64,000 bases of DNA from Plesiocystis pacifica SIR-1 (GTDB lineage: Bacteria > Myxococcota_A > Polyangia > Nannocystales > Nannocystaceae). A model generated the notes under the pieces. The model did no database searches. It was given only the letters and a program-made list of their open reading frames with translations, and had not been told where the DNA came from. This document shows positions 52,824 to 63,120 of the stretch, in pieces. The position numbers were made by a program, and so were the translations under genes. Numbering within the stretch: the stretch's first letter is position 1; every line of letters starts with the position of its first letter. The stretch covers positions 106,348-170,347 of the forward strand of contig NZ_ABCS01000007.1 of the NCBI RefSeq assembly GCF_000170895.1. The letters run 5' to 3'.

Positions 52824-53594
52824 ATGAGCGACCCCGTTGTCATCTACGGATTCACCTCCATGGAGGGAGTCTTTGACATCAGCCCGTTCGTTCACAAGCT
52901 CGAGCTCTACCTCGTGCTTGGCGGCGTGCCCTACGAAAAGCGTGTCGGAGACGCCCGCAAAGCCCCCCGCGGGAAGCTCCCCTACATCGAGCACGACGGC
53001 CAGACGATCCCCGACTCGCAGGTCTCCATCGAGTACCTGCGCCAGCGCGGCCTCGTCGAGCACGACGACTGGCTCGACCCGGACCAGCGCGCCGAGGCCT
53101 ACGCCCTGCGCTCCATGCTCGAGGTCGACCTCTACTTCGTGCTGGTCTACATGCGCTGGAAGCTGCCCAAGGGGTGGGCGGTCTACCAGCACACGATGCA
53201 CAAGCTGCTCCGGGAGATGGAGGTCCCCGGCCTGCTGCAGAACCTCGTGCTGCGCAAGGCTCGGTCCAACACCCTGGCGCACCTCTCCGCTCAGGGCACG
53301 GGCCGGCGCGCCGAAGCCGAGATCGCCCAGCGCATGCGCGACATCCTGACCGCCCTCGACATCTTCCGAGCCGCGCGCCAGGACGACGGCCCGTGGTGGT
53401 TTGGGCCCAAGCCCTCGGGCTTCGACACCGTCGTGCACGCCTTCTTCGCCGGGCTCTACCGACCCAACGTGCCGCTCGCGGTCTCGCCCGAGGAGTTCCG
53501 GGCCTGGCCGGCGCTGCTCGAGCACATGAACCACGTCGACTCGACGCTCATGGAGCTCGGAGTCGATCTCGCAGCGCCGCCAGACCGTCGATGA
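52824..53594 (+). CDS. Glutathione S-transferase-like protein
   Basis: A 256-residue protein of the GST superfamily, closest in layout to the metaxin/failed-axon-connections group. The N-terminal thioredoxin-like domain is VVIYGFTSMEGVFDISPFVHKLELYLVLGGVPYEKR, with KLPYIEHDGQTIPDSQVSIEYL; the C-terminal helical domain is followed by WWFGPKPSGFDTVVHAFFAGLY. The canonical catalytic Tyr/Ser is not obvious, so it may be a binding or non-classical GST. It is cytoplasmic. ATG 52824 is clear. Its 3' end overlaps the convergent CBS gene by 47 bp and it is divergent from the sigma54 activator. Confidence 0.87.
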   Translation: MSDPVVIYGFTSMEGVFDISPFVHKLELYLVLGGVPYEKRVGDARKAPRGKLPYIEHDGQTIPDSQVSIEYLRQRGLVEHDDWLDPDQRAEAYALRSMLEVDLYFVLVYMRWKLPKGWAVYQHTMHKLLREMEVPGLLQNLVLRKARSNTLAHLSAQGTGRRAEAEIAQRMRDILTALDIFRAARQDDGPWWFGPKPSGFDTVVHAFFAGLYRPNVPLAVSPEEFRAWPALLEHMNHVDSTLMELGVDLAAPPDRR

Positions 53595-53952
53595 CGGAGA
53601 AGATGCCGCGGATCTCGCCCTCGTCCATGACCAGGGCGGTCCCGATCTTGCGCTCGCACATCGCGTCGATCACCTCGAGCAGCGGGGTGTTGGGCGCGAC
53701 CATGTAGGGGTGCTCGGTCATCGCCTCGACCACGCGCACGCGATCTTCCTTGACCCCGGGGATGCTCTTGACCAGGGCCAGGTCGCGCTCGCTGACCACC
53801 CCCACGACGTGACCGTCGTCGATCACCGGGAGGTGGCGAATGCCGTGGTCGAACATCCGCTGCGTCGCGTCGCTGAGGTTCAGATCCGCCGGGATCGTCA
53901 CGGGGTTCTTGGTCATGCGCTGGCCTACGGTCTCGACGTCCATGCTCTCCAT
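53548..53952 (-). CDS. CBS-domain pair protein
   Basis: A 134-residue protein made of two tandem CBS domains (about 8-60 and 72-125). The first has MTKNPVTIPADLNLSDATQRMFDHGIRHLPVIDDGHVVGVVSERDL; the second MTEHPYMVAPNTPLLEVIDAMCERKIGTALVMDEGEIRGIFSVID. Such stand-alone pairs bind adenine nucleotides and act as energy or redox sensors on partner proteins, here unknown. ATG 53952 or the in-frame ATG 53943 could start it. It overlaps the 3' end of the convergent GST-like gene. Confidence 0.9.
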   Translation of the reverse strand: MESMDVETVGQRMTKNPVTIPADLNLSDATQRMFDHGIRHLPVIDDGHVVGVVSERDLALVKSIPGVKEDRVRVVEAMTEHPYMVAPNTPLLEVIDAMCERKIGTALVMDEGEIRGIFSVIDGLAALRDRLRAP

Positions 53953-54068
53953 ATGGACCCGAAGCCCGCCCTGGCAAAGCGCTCACGCTGCGCCCTCGAC
54001 CCGCTCCCGGGCCTCCCGAGCGGTCAGATTTGCCGGCACCGCATTTGGTGCGGTTCGAGCTCTCGACT

Positions 54069-54104
54069 CAGGGGCCTCAGGGGCCTCAGGGGCCTCAGGG
54101 GCCC
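54069..54104. repeat. 9-bp tandem repeat at the MoaD-MoaE gene end
   Basis: Four direct copies of caggggcct. They overlap the last codons and stop of the MoaD-MoaE gene (54095-54097). Between the CBS gene and this repeat (53953-54068) I see nothing else. Confidence 0.75.
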
Positions 54105-54832
54105 TGGCCGATCCACTCCGCGCCTTCGGTGTCGACCTCGCGCTTCCAGATCGGCACGTCCTGCTTGAGCCGCTCGATGACCTCGCGGCAAGCGGTGAAG
54201 GCCTCGGCGCGGTGCGGCGCGCTCGCGGCGATGACCACGGCCGTCTCGCCGATCTCGAGGTGCCCGACGCGGTGAGCCAGGGCCACCCGCGCCCCAGGGA
54301 TCTCCGCCTCGACGGCGAGCGCGATGCGGTCCATGGTCGCCACGGCCATGGGCGCGTAGGCCTCGTACTCGAGGAAGCGGACGGTCTTGCCCCGGCTGTG
54401 CTCGCGCACGTTCCCGGTGAAGGTCGCGATGCCCCCGGCGCCGCGATGGTCGACGGCCTCGACGACGGCCGCGAGGCTCAGGGCCGCGTCGCTCAGGGTC
54501 GAGCGCTCGCCGACTCGGGGCAGGGCGTCCCCCGCACCGGGCTTGGCTTCGGGTTGGGGACCGTCGTGGCCTCCGCTCACGGGCGGAATCAGCGCAATCT
54601 CCACGGGGCGCCCGTGGCGATCGAGCGCGGCGAGGGCCTGGTCCTCGCCGACGAACTCGTGATCCACGGCCACTCGGCAGCGCTCGAGGTGGGTGGCTAG
54701 CTCGGGCCGAGCGGCCGCGACTCGAGCCTTGAGGGCCCTGGGCGTCAGCTCGCCCCCGCTCCAGGCCAGGCGCAGCTCGCTCGCACCCGCGGCCTGGCGC
54801 AGCCCAGCGAACAACAAGAGGGTCAGGGTCAT
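54095..54832 (-). CDS. moaX: MoaD-MoaE fusion, molybdopterin synthase (MoaX type)
   Basis: Both subunits of molybdopterin synthase, which converts cyclic pyranopterin monophosphate to molybdopterin, in one 245-residue chain. Residues 1-88 are MoaD-like, ending with IPPVSGG, where the Gly87-Gly88 pair is the thiocarboxylate site that must be a free C-terminus to work. After a linker (about 90-115) comes MoaE: IATFTGNVREHSRGK, FLEYEAYAPMA, HRVGHLEIGE and SAPHRAEAFTACREVIERLKQDVPIWKRE. Known MoaX fusions are cleaved after the Gly-Gly. ATG 54832 (MTLTLLLF) is preferred; ATG 54853 is possible. No other moa genes are close. Confidence 0.92.
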   Translation of the reverse strand: MTLTLLLFAGLRQAAGASELRLAWSGGELTPRALKARVAAARPELATHLERCRVAVDHEFVGEDQALAALDRHGRPVEIALIPPVSGGHDGPQPEAKPGAGDALPRVGERSTLSDAALSLAAVVEAVDHRGAGGIATFTGNVREHSRGKTVRFLEYEAYAPMAVATMDRIALAVEAEIPGARVALAHRVGHLEIGETAVVIAASAPHRAEAFTACREVIERLKQDVPIWKREVDTEGAEWIGQGP

Positions 54833-55232
54833 CGGTGGGGCGTCGGAGGGCATGGGCGTCGCGCGGGGCCTCGGCTTCCTGCTCTGGCTCAGATAAGCTG
54901 GCCGGGGCCAGGTGCGGCAAACTCGAAGCTACCACCGCCGCCCCTCGATACCCCCCGGCCAGAAGCTCCGGCCCAAGGCAAATTCGCGATGATCCTCCGA
55001 CCCCGAGCCCATCGATCCGCGAAATTCGATCGCGCGTGGCGGCGCTCTTATGCTCACGTGGCGCGCCGGGGGGCGGAGCTCGACGGACTCGGCGTAGCCA
55101 GCGCGCCGTTCCCGTCCTGCACCCCAAAGCGCGCACAACGGGCCGTGACGAGCCCCCCACCACGCCGAAATCGCTTTGGACGGAGCCAGCTTGCAACTTC
55201 TTTCCGGGGCCGCCCGCCCTGCCTTCGAGACG
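54833..55232. other. 400-bp divergent intergenic region
   Basis: It lies between moaX and the SprT-like gene. I see no credible gene, repeat or strong dyad. Promoters for both genes presumably lie here. Confidence 0.5.
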
Positions 55233-56111
55233 ATGTCCCGCTCCCCCGTCGCGCCGCGTAAAGTCCGCGCCGTTTTGAGCCCGGCCGAGCCCACGGAGCT
55301 CGACGACGACATCGAGTTCGACGGCTTCGACGGCTTCGACGACGGCGACGAAGACCTCTACGCCCACGACCTCACCGAGCTCTCCGAGGTCGACGGCGAC
55401 CCGCGCTTCCCCGAGCTCGAGACCAGCGACCGCGAGGCCATGCGCAGCGAGCTCGAGATGCGCCTGGGTGCCTACCTGCGCAAGGGTCGACCGCGGGTGA
55501 TCATCACCGACAACCTGCGCACCATGCTCTCGGTCAAGCGCGGCCAGGGCGTCTACACCTTCCGCCTGCACCACATGTTCGTCGACGCCCCGTCCCGGGT
55601 CCTGCGCGCCGTGGCGACCTACGCCGAGCGCCAAGATCGCGACGCGGCCGAGACCCTGCGCGCCTTCATCGACGCCAACGAGGACGCGATCCGCAAGCGC
55701 AGCCGCCCGCGCGCCGTCGCCATCGACGTCGCCGGCCGCTTCCACAACCTGCAGGCCATCTTCGACGAGCTCAACGCCGAGTACTTCGGCGGCGCGATCC
55801 AGGCCCAGATCACCTGGGGCCCGAGGACCAAGCGCAAGAAGGGTCGGCAGTCGATCAAGCTGGGCAGCTACACCGTCGAGGATCAGCTGATCCGCGTCCA
55901 CCCGGTGCTCGACGCCGAGGACGTGCCCCACTACTACATCGCGTGGGTCATCTATCACGAGATGCTCCACGAGATTCACGACATGCCCATCGTCGACGGA
56001 CGCCGCGTCTACCACACCCGCGCCTTCCGCCAGGCCGAGGCCAAGTACGAGCACTACCCCAAGGCCGTCCTGTGGGAACGCACCAATCTGCACAAGTTAC
56101 TGGATCGCTAG
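55233..56111 (+). CDS. SprT-like zinc metallopeptidase-domain protein
   Basis: A 292-residue protein. An acidic disordered N-terminus (residues about 15-60, with DDDIEFDGFDGFDDGDED) precedes an SprT-like metallopeptidase core: NLQAIFDELNAEYFGGAIQ, WGPRTKRKKGRQSIKLGSY and the zinc-binding HEMLH starting at His242 in IYHEMLHEIHD, with a later third ligand region (YHTRAFRQAE, KYEHY). SprT/Spartan relatives cleave DNA-protein crosslinks; the bacterial members are uncharacterised. ATG 55233 (MSRSPVAPRK) is chosen; the longer frame uses TTG 55176. The stop precedes the methyltransferase-like lipoprotein gene by about 60 bp. Confidence 0.85.
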   Translation: MSRSPVAPRKVRAVLSPAEPTELDDDIEFDGFDGFDDGDEDLYAHDLTELSEVDGDPRFPELETSDREAMRSELEMRLGAYLRKGRPRVIITDNLRTMLSVKRGQGVYTFRLHHMFVDAPSRVLRAVATYAERQDRDAAETLRAFIDANEDAIRKRSRPRAVAIDVAGRFHNLQAIFDELNAEYFGGAIQAQITWGPRTKRKKGRQSIKLGSYTVEDQLIRVHPVLDAEDVPHYYIAWVIYHEMLHEIHDMPIVDGRRVYHTRAFRQAEAKYEHYPKAVLWERTNLHKLLDR

Positions 56112-56169
56112 GGATCCGCTGACGAGTCGGGGAGTGGCCAACGCTGGCGGAGCTCGCTAGCGTGGGGCC

Positions 56170-57021
56170 ATGGTTCGCAAGACGTTGGCAGTCTGGACGC
56201 TCGCCTCGGCCCTCGCCTGCTCGCTGGGGGCCTGCGGCGGCCCTGCCCAGCCCGAGCCGAGCGAGCCTGCGGCCCCAGAGTCGTCGAGCGTGGCCGAGCC
56301 CGCGGCGAGCGAACCCGCGGCGGCCCCCAGCCCCGACCCCGCCGAGGTCGTCGCGGCGCCCGACCGCAGCGAGGACGACCGAGAGGTCGACGCGCGGCGC
56401 AAGCCCGCAAAGCTGCTCGCCTTCCTCGAGCTCGAGCCCGGGATGAAGGTCGCCGACATCGGCGCGGGCACGGGCTACACCACCGAGCTGCTCGCCCGCA
56501 TGGTCGGGCCCGAGGGCCGCGTCTACGGCCAAAACCCCGCCTTCGTGCTCGAGCGCTTCGCCCGGGCGGGCTGGGACGAGCGCCGGGCCAAGGCGGTCAA
56601 CGCCGAGATCGTCGTGAGCCTCGAGCGCGAGTTCGACGATCCTTTCCCCGACGACATCGAGCCCCTCGACCGCGTCGTCAACGTGCTCTTCTTCCACGAC
56701 TTCGGCTGGATGGAGATCGACCGCGCGGCCCACCTCGCGGACGCCTTCGCGGCCCTGCGGCCCGGGGGTCGCTACGTCATCATCGACGCCTCCGCGGCCG
56801 AAGGCCGGGGCCTCGACGACTCCAAGTCGCTGCACCGCGTCGAGGAGGCCCTGGTCGTCCGCGAGTTCGAGGCCGCGGGCTTTGTCCGGGGCCGCAGCGC
56901 CGACTTCCTGCGCAACCCCGAGGACACCCTGGACTGGAACGCCCTGCCCTGGCGAGACGCCGAGCGGGCCGCGCGGGGCGAGTTCAGCGACAAGTTCGTG
57001 CTCGAGTTCATCAAGCCATGA
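56170..57021 (+). CDS. Lipoprotein with a SAM-methyltransferase-like domain
   Basis: A 283-residue protein. A lipoprotein signal (MVRKTLAVWTLASALACSLG, lipobox L-G-A-C at Cys22) is followed by a Pro/Glu/Ala/Ser linker (to about residue 75). The rest is a class I methyltransferase-like fold: FLELEPGMKVADIGAGTGYTTELLARMVGPEGRVYGQ (SAM-binding motif I), DRVVNVLFFHDFGW and LRPGGRYVIIDASA. A SAM enzyme outside the cytoplasm is odd because SAM is not expected there, so it may bind another ligand. It overlaps the next gene by 4 bp (ATGA). Confidence 0.85.
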   Translation: MVRKTLAVWTLASALACSLGACGGPAQPEPSEPAAPESSSVAEPAASEPAAAPSPDPAEVVAAPDRSEDDREVDARRKPAKLLAFLELEPGMKVADIGAGTGYTTELLARMVGPEGRVYGQNPAFVLERFARAGWDERRAKAVNAEIVVSLEREFDDPFPDDIEPLDRVVNVLFFHDFGWMEIDRAAHLADAFAALRPGGRYVIIDASAAEGRGLDDSKSLHRVEEALVVREFEAAGFVRGRSADFLRNPEDTLDWNALPWRDAERAARGEFSDKFVLEFIKP

Positions 57022-57557
57022 GCCCGGTCCACACCGGCGCCGAGGCCCTCGAGCTGCTGCGCACGCTGGTCGACGAAGCCGCCGCCGATCCAGCCTTCGT
57101 CCAGGCCTTCGTCCCTCGCTGCGAGGGCGCCGTCGAAGCCGCCGTCGCGCTCACCGACGGGCTGCGCCGCCGCCTCGGCCCGCGCCCGCCCATCGACGCT
57201 GGCGCGGTGCAAGTCGGCGCCGCCCTGCGCGGCGTCGGTCAGCTGGTCTCGCCCCCCAGCCCAGCCGAGGGCCGTCGCCTGTTGCTCGCCCGCGGCCTCC
57301 CCGATCACCTGGCGTCGCTCTCCCTCACCCTCGAGGGCGGCCCCCGTGACGGCCTCGCAATCGAGGCGCTGCTGGTTGTCTTGGCCGAGGTGTTGGCGAC
57401 GGGCGAGCGAGACCCCGCCCTCGAAGCGCACGTCGTCGAGCGCCTCGCCCGAGCCTCGGGCCACGCCCGGTGGCGGGTAAACGAGATCGCAGACAGCGTG
57501 TTCGAGGCCGTCGCAACCCGAGGCCGCGAGCGACACCGACGCGACAGCCCCGCTTGA
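57018..57557 (+). CDS. Hypothetical protein
   Basis: A 179-residue helical protein, Ala/Leu/Arg-rich (LELLRTLVDEAAADPAFVQAFVPRCEGAVEAAVAL, LAIEALLVVLAEVLATGERD), without signal peptide or membrane segment. I recognise no family. Its start codon overlaps the stop of the methyltransferase-like lipoprotein gene (ATGA), so translation is probably coupled, although the two products should sit in different compartments. There are 136 bp to maeB. Confidence 0.68.
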   Translation: MSPVHTGAEALELLRTLVDEAAADPAFVQAFVPRCEGAVEAAVALTDGLRRRLGPRPPIDAGAVQVGAALRGVGQLVSPPSPAEGRRLLLARGLPDHLASLSLTLEGGPRDGLAIEALLVVLAEVLATGERDPALEAHVVERLARASGHARWRVNEIADSVFEAVATRGRERHRRDSPA

Positions 57558-57693
57558 ACGCCGTGTCGTCCAAGTGCGCCCAAGCGGGCTGTGAACGCCC
57601 CTTCGCGCGAGCTTGGCTACACGTCGCGGGCTCACGGCGAGGACCGAAGTCGCCCGATTCGTGGACCCTCGCGCCGGCTAGACTCGCGCGCAG

Positions 57694-59971
<2,278 letters not shown>

Positions 59972-59973
<2 letters not shown>

Positions 59974-59993
59974 TGGCCCAGCTGCGGGCCACT
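59972..59993 (+). terminator. Hairpin overlapping the maeB stop
   Basis: Perfect 8-bp inverted repeat agtggccc/gggccact (59972-59979 and 59986-59993), starting inside the TAG stop. Confidence 0.5.
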
Positions 59994-60060
59994 CGGCCCG
60001 CTTTCAGGCCACCCCGCGCGCCCGGCCTGCCCGGTCGCGGGTGAAATCTCGAAGCAAATC

Positions 60061-60086
60061 GCCCGTGCCCTCTCGGCACGGGCTTT
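60061..60086 (+). terminator. Rho-independent-type hairpin
   Basis: Perfect 9-bp stem gcccgtgcc/ggcacgggc with a 5-nt loop followed by ttt. It lies 88 bp after maeB and just upstream of the Rpn-like start (60107). It is the most terminator-like structure here. Confidence 0.6.
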
Positions 60087-60106
60087 GCGTTGGTCTGGGA
60101 CGCACC

Positions 60107-61069
60107 ATGCCCACGACCCTCCACCAAGGCGCCGCCAGGCTGTTGGTCGACGAGCCCGAGCAGGCCTTCTCGTGCCTGCGCTCGGTGTTCGGCCTCGAGC
60201 TCCCCGAGTTCGTGCGGGTTCAAACCAGGCACGCAGTCTTGGACCGTCACCTGCCGATGGCGGGGGACACGGGAGAGCTCCGGCCCGATGCCCTCTTGTC
60301 GGCCGAGAGCCCTGGCGATCCCCTCGGCGGCCTCGGGCTGATCATCGAGGCTCAGCGCCGGCCCGACCCCATCAAGCACCGTCGGCTGTGGGTCTACTGG
60401 GCCCACGCGTCCGAGGAGCTTCGCCGGAGCACCGCCGTGCTGATGATCGCGCTCAGCGACGCCGTCTCGCGTTGGGCCCGGAGCCTGGGCCAGTACGAGC
60501 TACCGCCCCGTGAAGGATTGCTGGTCCTCGACCGACACAACATGCCGGTCGTCCGCGATCCCGCCACGGCGCGGCGCCTGCCGGCCTGGTCCACGCTCTC
60601 GGCCATGATCCACGGCGTCCACGGTGACCTCGACGCCCTGAAGGTGGTCTTGCCCGTCGTCCTCTCCCTCGAGGACGAGCGGCGCTGGCGCTACGCGTCC
60701 TACCTGCTGTGCGCCGTGGACCCGCAGTCCCGTGCCATCTTGGAGGGAGCCATGAGCACGCAACGCATCCCCATCAGCGACATCGAACGCCGCAGCATCG
60801 CCTTCCACGACGGGCGAGAAGAAGGCCGCACCGAGGGCCGAGCGGAAGGCCGCACCGAGGGCCGAGCGGAAGGCCGCACCGAGGTCTTGCGCGAGCTCGT
60901 CGAGACCGTGGTCGAGCTTCGGGGGCTGCCCGTCACCGTCCGACTGCGCCGCGCCCTCGAAGGTTGCGCCAGCCTCGAGGGCCTCCGCCTGGCCCAGCGG
61001 CGCGCCCGAGGGCTGCGGCAGGCGAGCGAGCTCGGCGAACTCATCGCCCTGCTCGAAGCCCACACCTGA
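60107..61069 (+). CDS. Rpn-like PD-(D/E)XK nuclease-family protein
   Basis: A 320-residue protein. The N-terminal part fits a PD-(D/E)XK core: ELRPDALLSAES with Asp and LGLIIEAQRRPD with the Glu-x-Gln pair, then YWAHASEELRRS and MIALSDAVSRW. This resembles the Rpn/YhgA family (recombination-promoting or putative transposase nucleases). The C-terminal linker carries a charged repeat (EGRTEGRAEGRTEGRAEGR, about residues 242-263), encoded by a 24-bp direct repeat at about 60822-60880, also a habit of Rpn proteins. The rest is helical. Activity is unproven. ATG 60107 is chosen (MPTTLHQGAA). Confidence 0.65.
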   Translation: MPTTLHQGAARLLVDEPEQAFSCLRSVFGLELPEFVRVQTRHAVLDRHLPMAGDTGELRPDALLSAESPGDPLGGLGLIIEAQRRPDPIKHRRLWVYWAHASEELRRSTAVLMIALSDAVSRWARSLGQYELPPREGLLVLDRHNMPVVRDPATARRLPAWSTLSAMIHGVHGDLDALKVVLPVVLSLEDERRWRYASYLLCAVDPQSRAILEGAMSTQRIPISDIERRSIAFHDGREEGRTEGRAEGRTEGRAEGRTEVLRELVETVVELRGLPVTVRLRRALEGCASLEGLRLAQRRARGLRQASELGELIALLEAHT

Positions 61070-61084
61070 CCGTTTTATCCGTCG

Positions 61085-61215
61085 TGGATGATGTGAGCCA
61101 ATCGCCCTCTGGGGGCGAACGGATCCCCCCTCCCAGCTACGAACTCCATTGAGGGCAAACCAGAGGAGGAGCGGCAGGTTCAAAGCGTCCCCGTTTCTAG
61201 ATGCCCGCGGAGGCA
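61085..61215 (-). repeat. Family A 3'-end element (copy A8, diverged)
   Basis: On the minus strand it has a diverged core (tttgaacctgccgctcctcc, about 61164-61190) and ctcaatggagttcg, then a ggctcac/catccacgacgg fragment resembling the right arm of family B at 61073-61105. It follows copy A7 in tandem. Confidence 0.65.
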
Positions 61216-61234
61216 AAACAGAGCCTTCACCCCC

Positions 61235-61373
61235 GCCAGACAACACCCCCGCTCGCGGGGGTGACCCAATGCCCACTCCCAGGTGCGAACTCCATTGAGG
61301 ACAGACCAAAGGGGAGGAGCGGCAGCGACGAAGCGTCCCCGGTCCCGAGACCCCCGCGGGGGCAAAACAGCGC
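61235..61373 (-). repeat. Family A 3'-end element (copy A7)
   Basis: On the minus strand it begins after the K+ channel stop (61374) with tgttttgcccccgcgggggt. The core (about 61315-61343) is followed by the hairpin acccccgc-tc-gcgggggt (61245-61262), where the outer G-C pair of other copies is replaced by A-T. Confidence 0.8.
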
Positions 61374-63020
61374 TCACTCGATCATCGCCGCGGGGAACTC
61401 CCGGAAGAAGCGCTCCCGGGCGTCGCTGGCCCCGCACAAGTAGAGGATGTCCTCCTCCTCGAGCACGTCCGAAGAGGTGACCTGGGTCAGCGTCTCGCCC
61501 GTCTCCCCGTGATCGCGGCGCTCCACCGCGACCACGGTGCAGCCGGTCCGTTCGGGCAGCCGCGCGTTCGACAGGCTCAGGCCCGCGAACGGGGCCGCGA
61601 GGGCGTCGAAGACCCGCATGCGCGGCTCGGCGGCGGCGAAGTGCTCGCCGAAGAGCTTGTAGCCGAGGAGCTGCGCGGTGACCTGGGAGATCGACAGGGC
61701 GTGATCGGCCCCGGCCCGGTGCACCCGCTCGATGTTCTCGGCCCGGTCGACGGCCGCGATGATCGGCAAGTTGGGGGCGATGTCGCGGATGATCGTCGCG
61801 GCGAACAACGCGGTGCTGTCAGCCGAGAACGCGAGGATCACGACCCGCGCCTTGACGATCCCCGCCGCCTCGAGCACTTGCGGGTCGAGGGCATCCCCGC
61901 ACACGTCGAGGCGCGGGTGGTGATCCCGGGCGAGCACGCGCACGGACTCGCCGACGCTCTCGAGCATCTCGACGAGCTTCTGGCCGACCTCGCCGTAGCC
62001 GATGACCAGCAGCGGACCGCTGCGGTCCAGGGGCGTCGCCAGCTCGCCGAGCTTGGCGAGCGCCCGAGCGTCCCCGAGGGCGACGACGATCGTCCCCGCC
62101 TCGAGCGCGGCCTGAGGGTCGGGCGGCGCCCGAAACTGTCCGCGAGTCCACAGCCCCACCACCGTCGCCCCGGTCCCCGCGCGCACGCTGAGCTCGGTGA
62201 GCGACTTGCCGCGCATCGGCGAGTCCTCGTGAATGCGCAGCTCGCCGACCTCCACGTCGGCGCCGATCATCTGCACGCCGGAGACCCGCGGCGCGATGCG
62301 GTCGCTCGCCTTCGCGGCCAGGCCCGCGGCCAGGGAGTGCATCGGGCTGTAGACCGCGTCGGCGCCCGAGAGCAGGATCGGCCGACGGTGCTTGGGGGTG
62401 TCGACGAGGGCGTAGATCGAGCCGTCGAAGCTCAGCTGCCGGGCCATGGCGATGACCGCCGCGTTGTCGTGGTCCTCGCCGTTGGCGATGATCGCCCGGC
62501 ACCGCTCGATGCCGCGCAGGTCGAGCTGCCCCTCTTCGAGGCTGGCGTAGACGACCTTGTGCCCGCGATCTCGCAGCCACCGCGCCCGGCTCTCGTTCTC
62601 CTCGAGGATCACCGTGGCGATCCGCTGCTCGCTCATGTTGCGGACCAGGGACGAGACCGCCGGGCCCCAGCGGTAGACGAGCACGAAGTCGTCGACCTCG
62701 GGCAGGGCCTGGGGTAGGCGCGCCTCGAAGCGGCTCTCGAACCACGGGATGAGCACGATCGGGACGACCGAGAGCGTGACCATCAAGCCGAAGAACTGCA
62801 CGCTGGCCACGAACACGATCATCAGCGGGTGCTCCCAGTGGGAGTCGTTGCCGTAGCCCGTGGTCGTCAGGGTCTCCGCGGCCCACTCGAGGCTCGACCA
62901 AAAGTCGCGCTCTTGGCCCTCGAGGTGCTCCATCCCGAGCATGTAGACGGTCGCGGCTACCAGCAGGGTCAGGACCAGGAAGCCGAGCAGCGAGAACAGG
63001 CGGTTGAAGGGGCGGCGCAT
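61374..63020 (-). CDS. Potassium channel with two RCK (TrkA) modules
   Basis: A 548-residue inner-membrane K+ channel. Two transmembrane helices (about 9-30 and 65-95) flank the pore with the selectivity filter TTTGYGN. Two cytoplasmic RCK/TrkA regions follow: VLVYRWGPAVSSLVRNM to about residue 330 with a TrkA-C (SPMRGKSLTELSVRAGTG), then LLVIGYGEVGQKLVEML with ARDHHPRLDVCGDALDPQVL, and a last TrkA-C. The second Rossmann motif GYGEVG is intact, so it binds nucleotide or a regulatory ligand. ATG 63020 (MRRPFNRLFSL) is chosen. It is divergent from the next gene. Repeat A7 lies directly after the stop. Confidence 0.92.
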   Translation of the reverse strand: MRRPFNRLFSLLGFLVLTLLVAATVYMLGMEHLEGQERDFWSSLEWAAETLTTTGYGNDSHWEHPLMIVFVASVQFFGLMVTLSVVPIVLIPWFESRFEARLPQALPEVDDFVLVYRWGPAVSSLVRNMSEQRIATVILEENESRARWLRDRGHKVVYASLEEGQLDLRGIERCRAIIANGEDHDNAAVIAMARQLSFDGSIYALVDTPKHRRPILLSGADAVYSPMHSLAAGLAAKASDRIAPRVSGVQMIGADVEVGELRIHEDSPMRGKSLTELSVRAGTGATVVGLWTRGQFRAPPDPQAALEAGTIVVALGDARALAKLGELATPLDRSGPLLVIGYGEVGQKLVEMLESVGESVRVLARDHHPRLDVCGDALDPQVLEAAGIVKARVVILAFSADSTALFAATIIRDIAPNLPIIAAVDRAENIERVHRAGADHALSISQVTAQLLGYKLFGEHFAAAEPRMRVFDALAAPFAGLSLSNARLPERTGCTVVAVERRDHGETGETLTQVTSSDVLEEEDILYLCGASDARERFFREFPAAMIE

Positions 63021-63120
63021 GCGGCGGGCGCTCAATATATCGAAGGACGGGGGTCGGCCAAGGCGGTCGCGGGCCGCCCAGTCGTGAAAGACGCAGCCGA
63101 GCCCGGCGTTTGCCCCGTCG

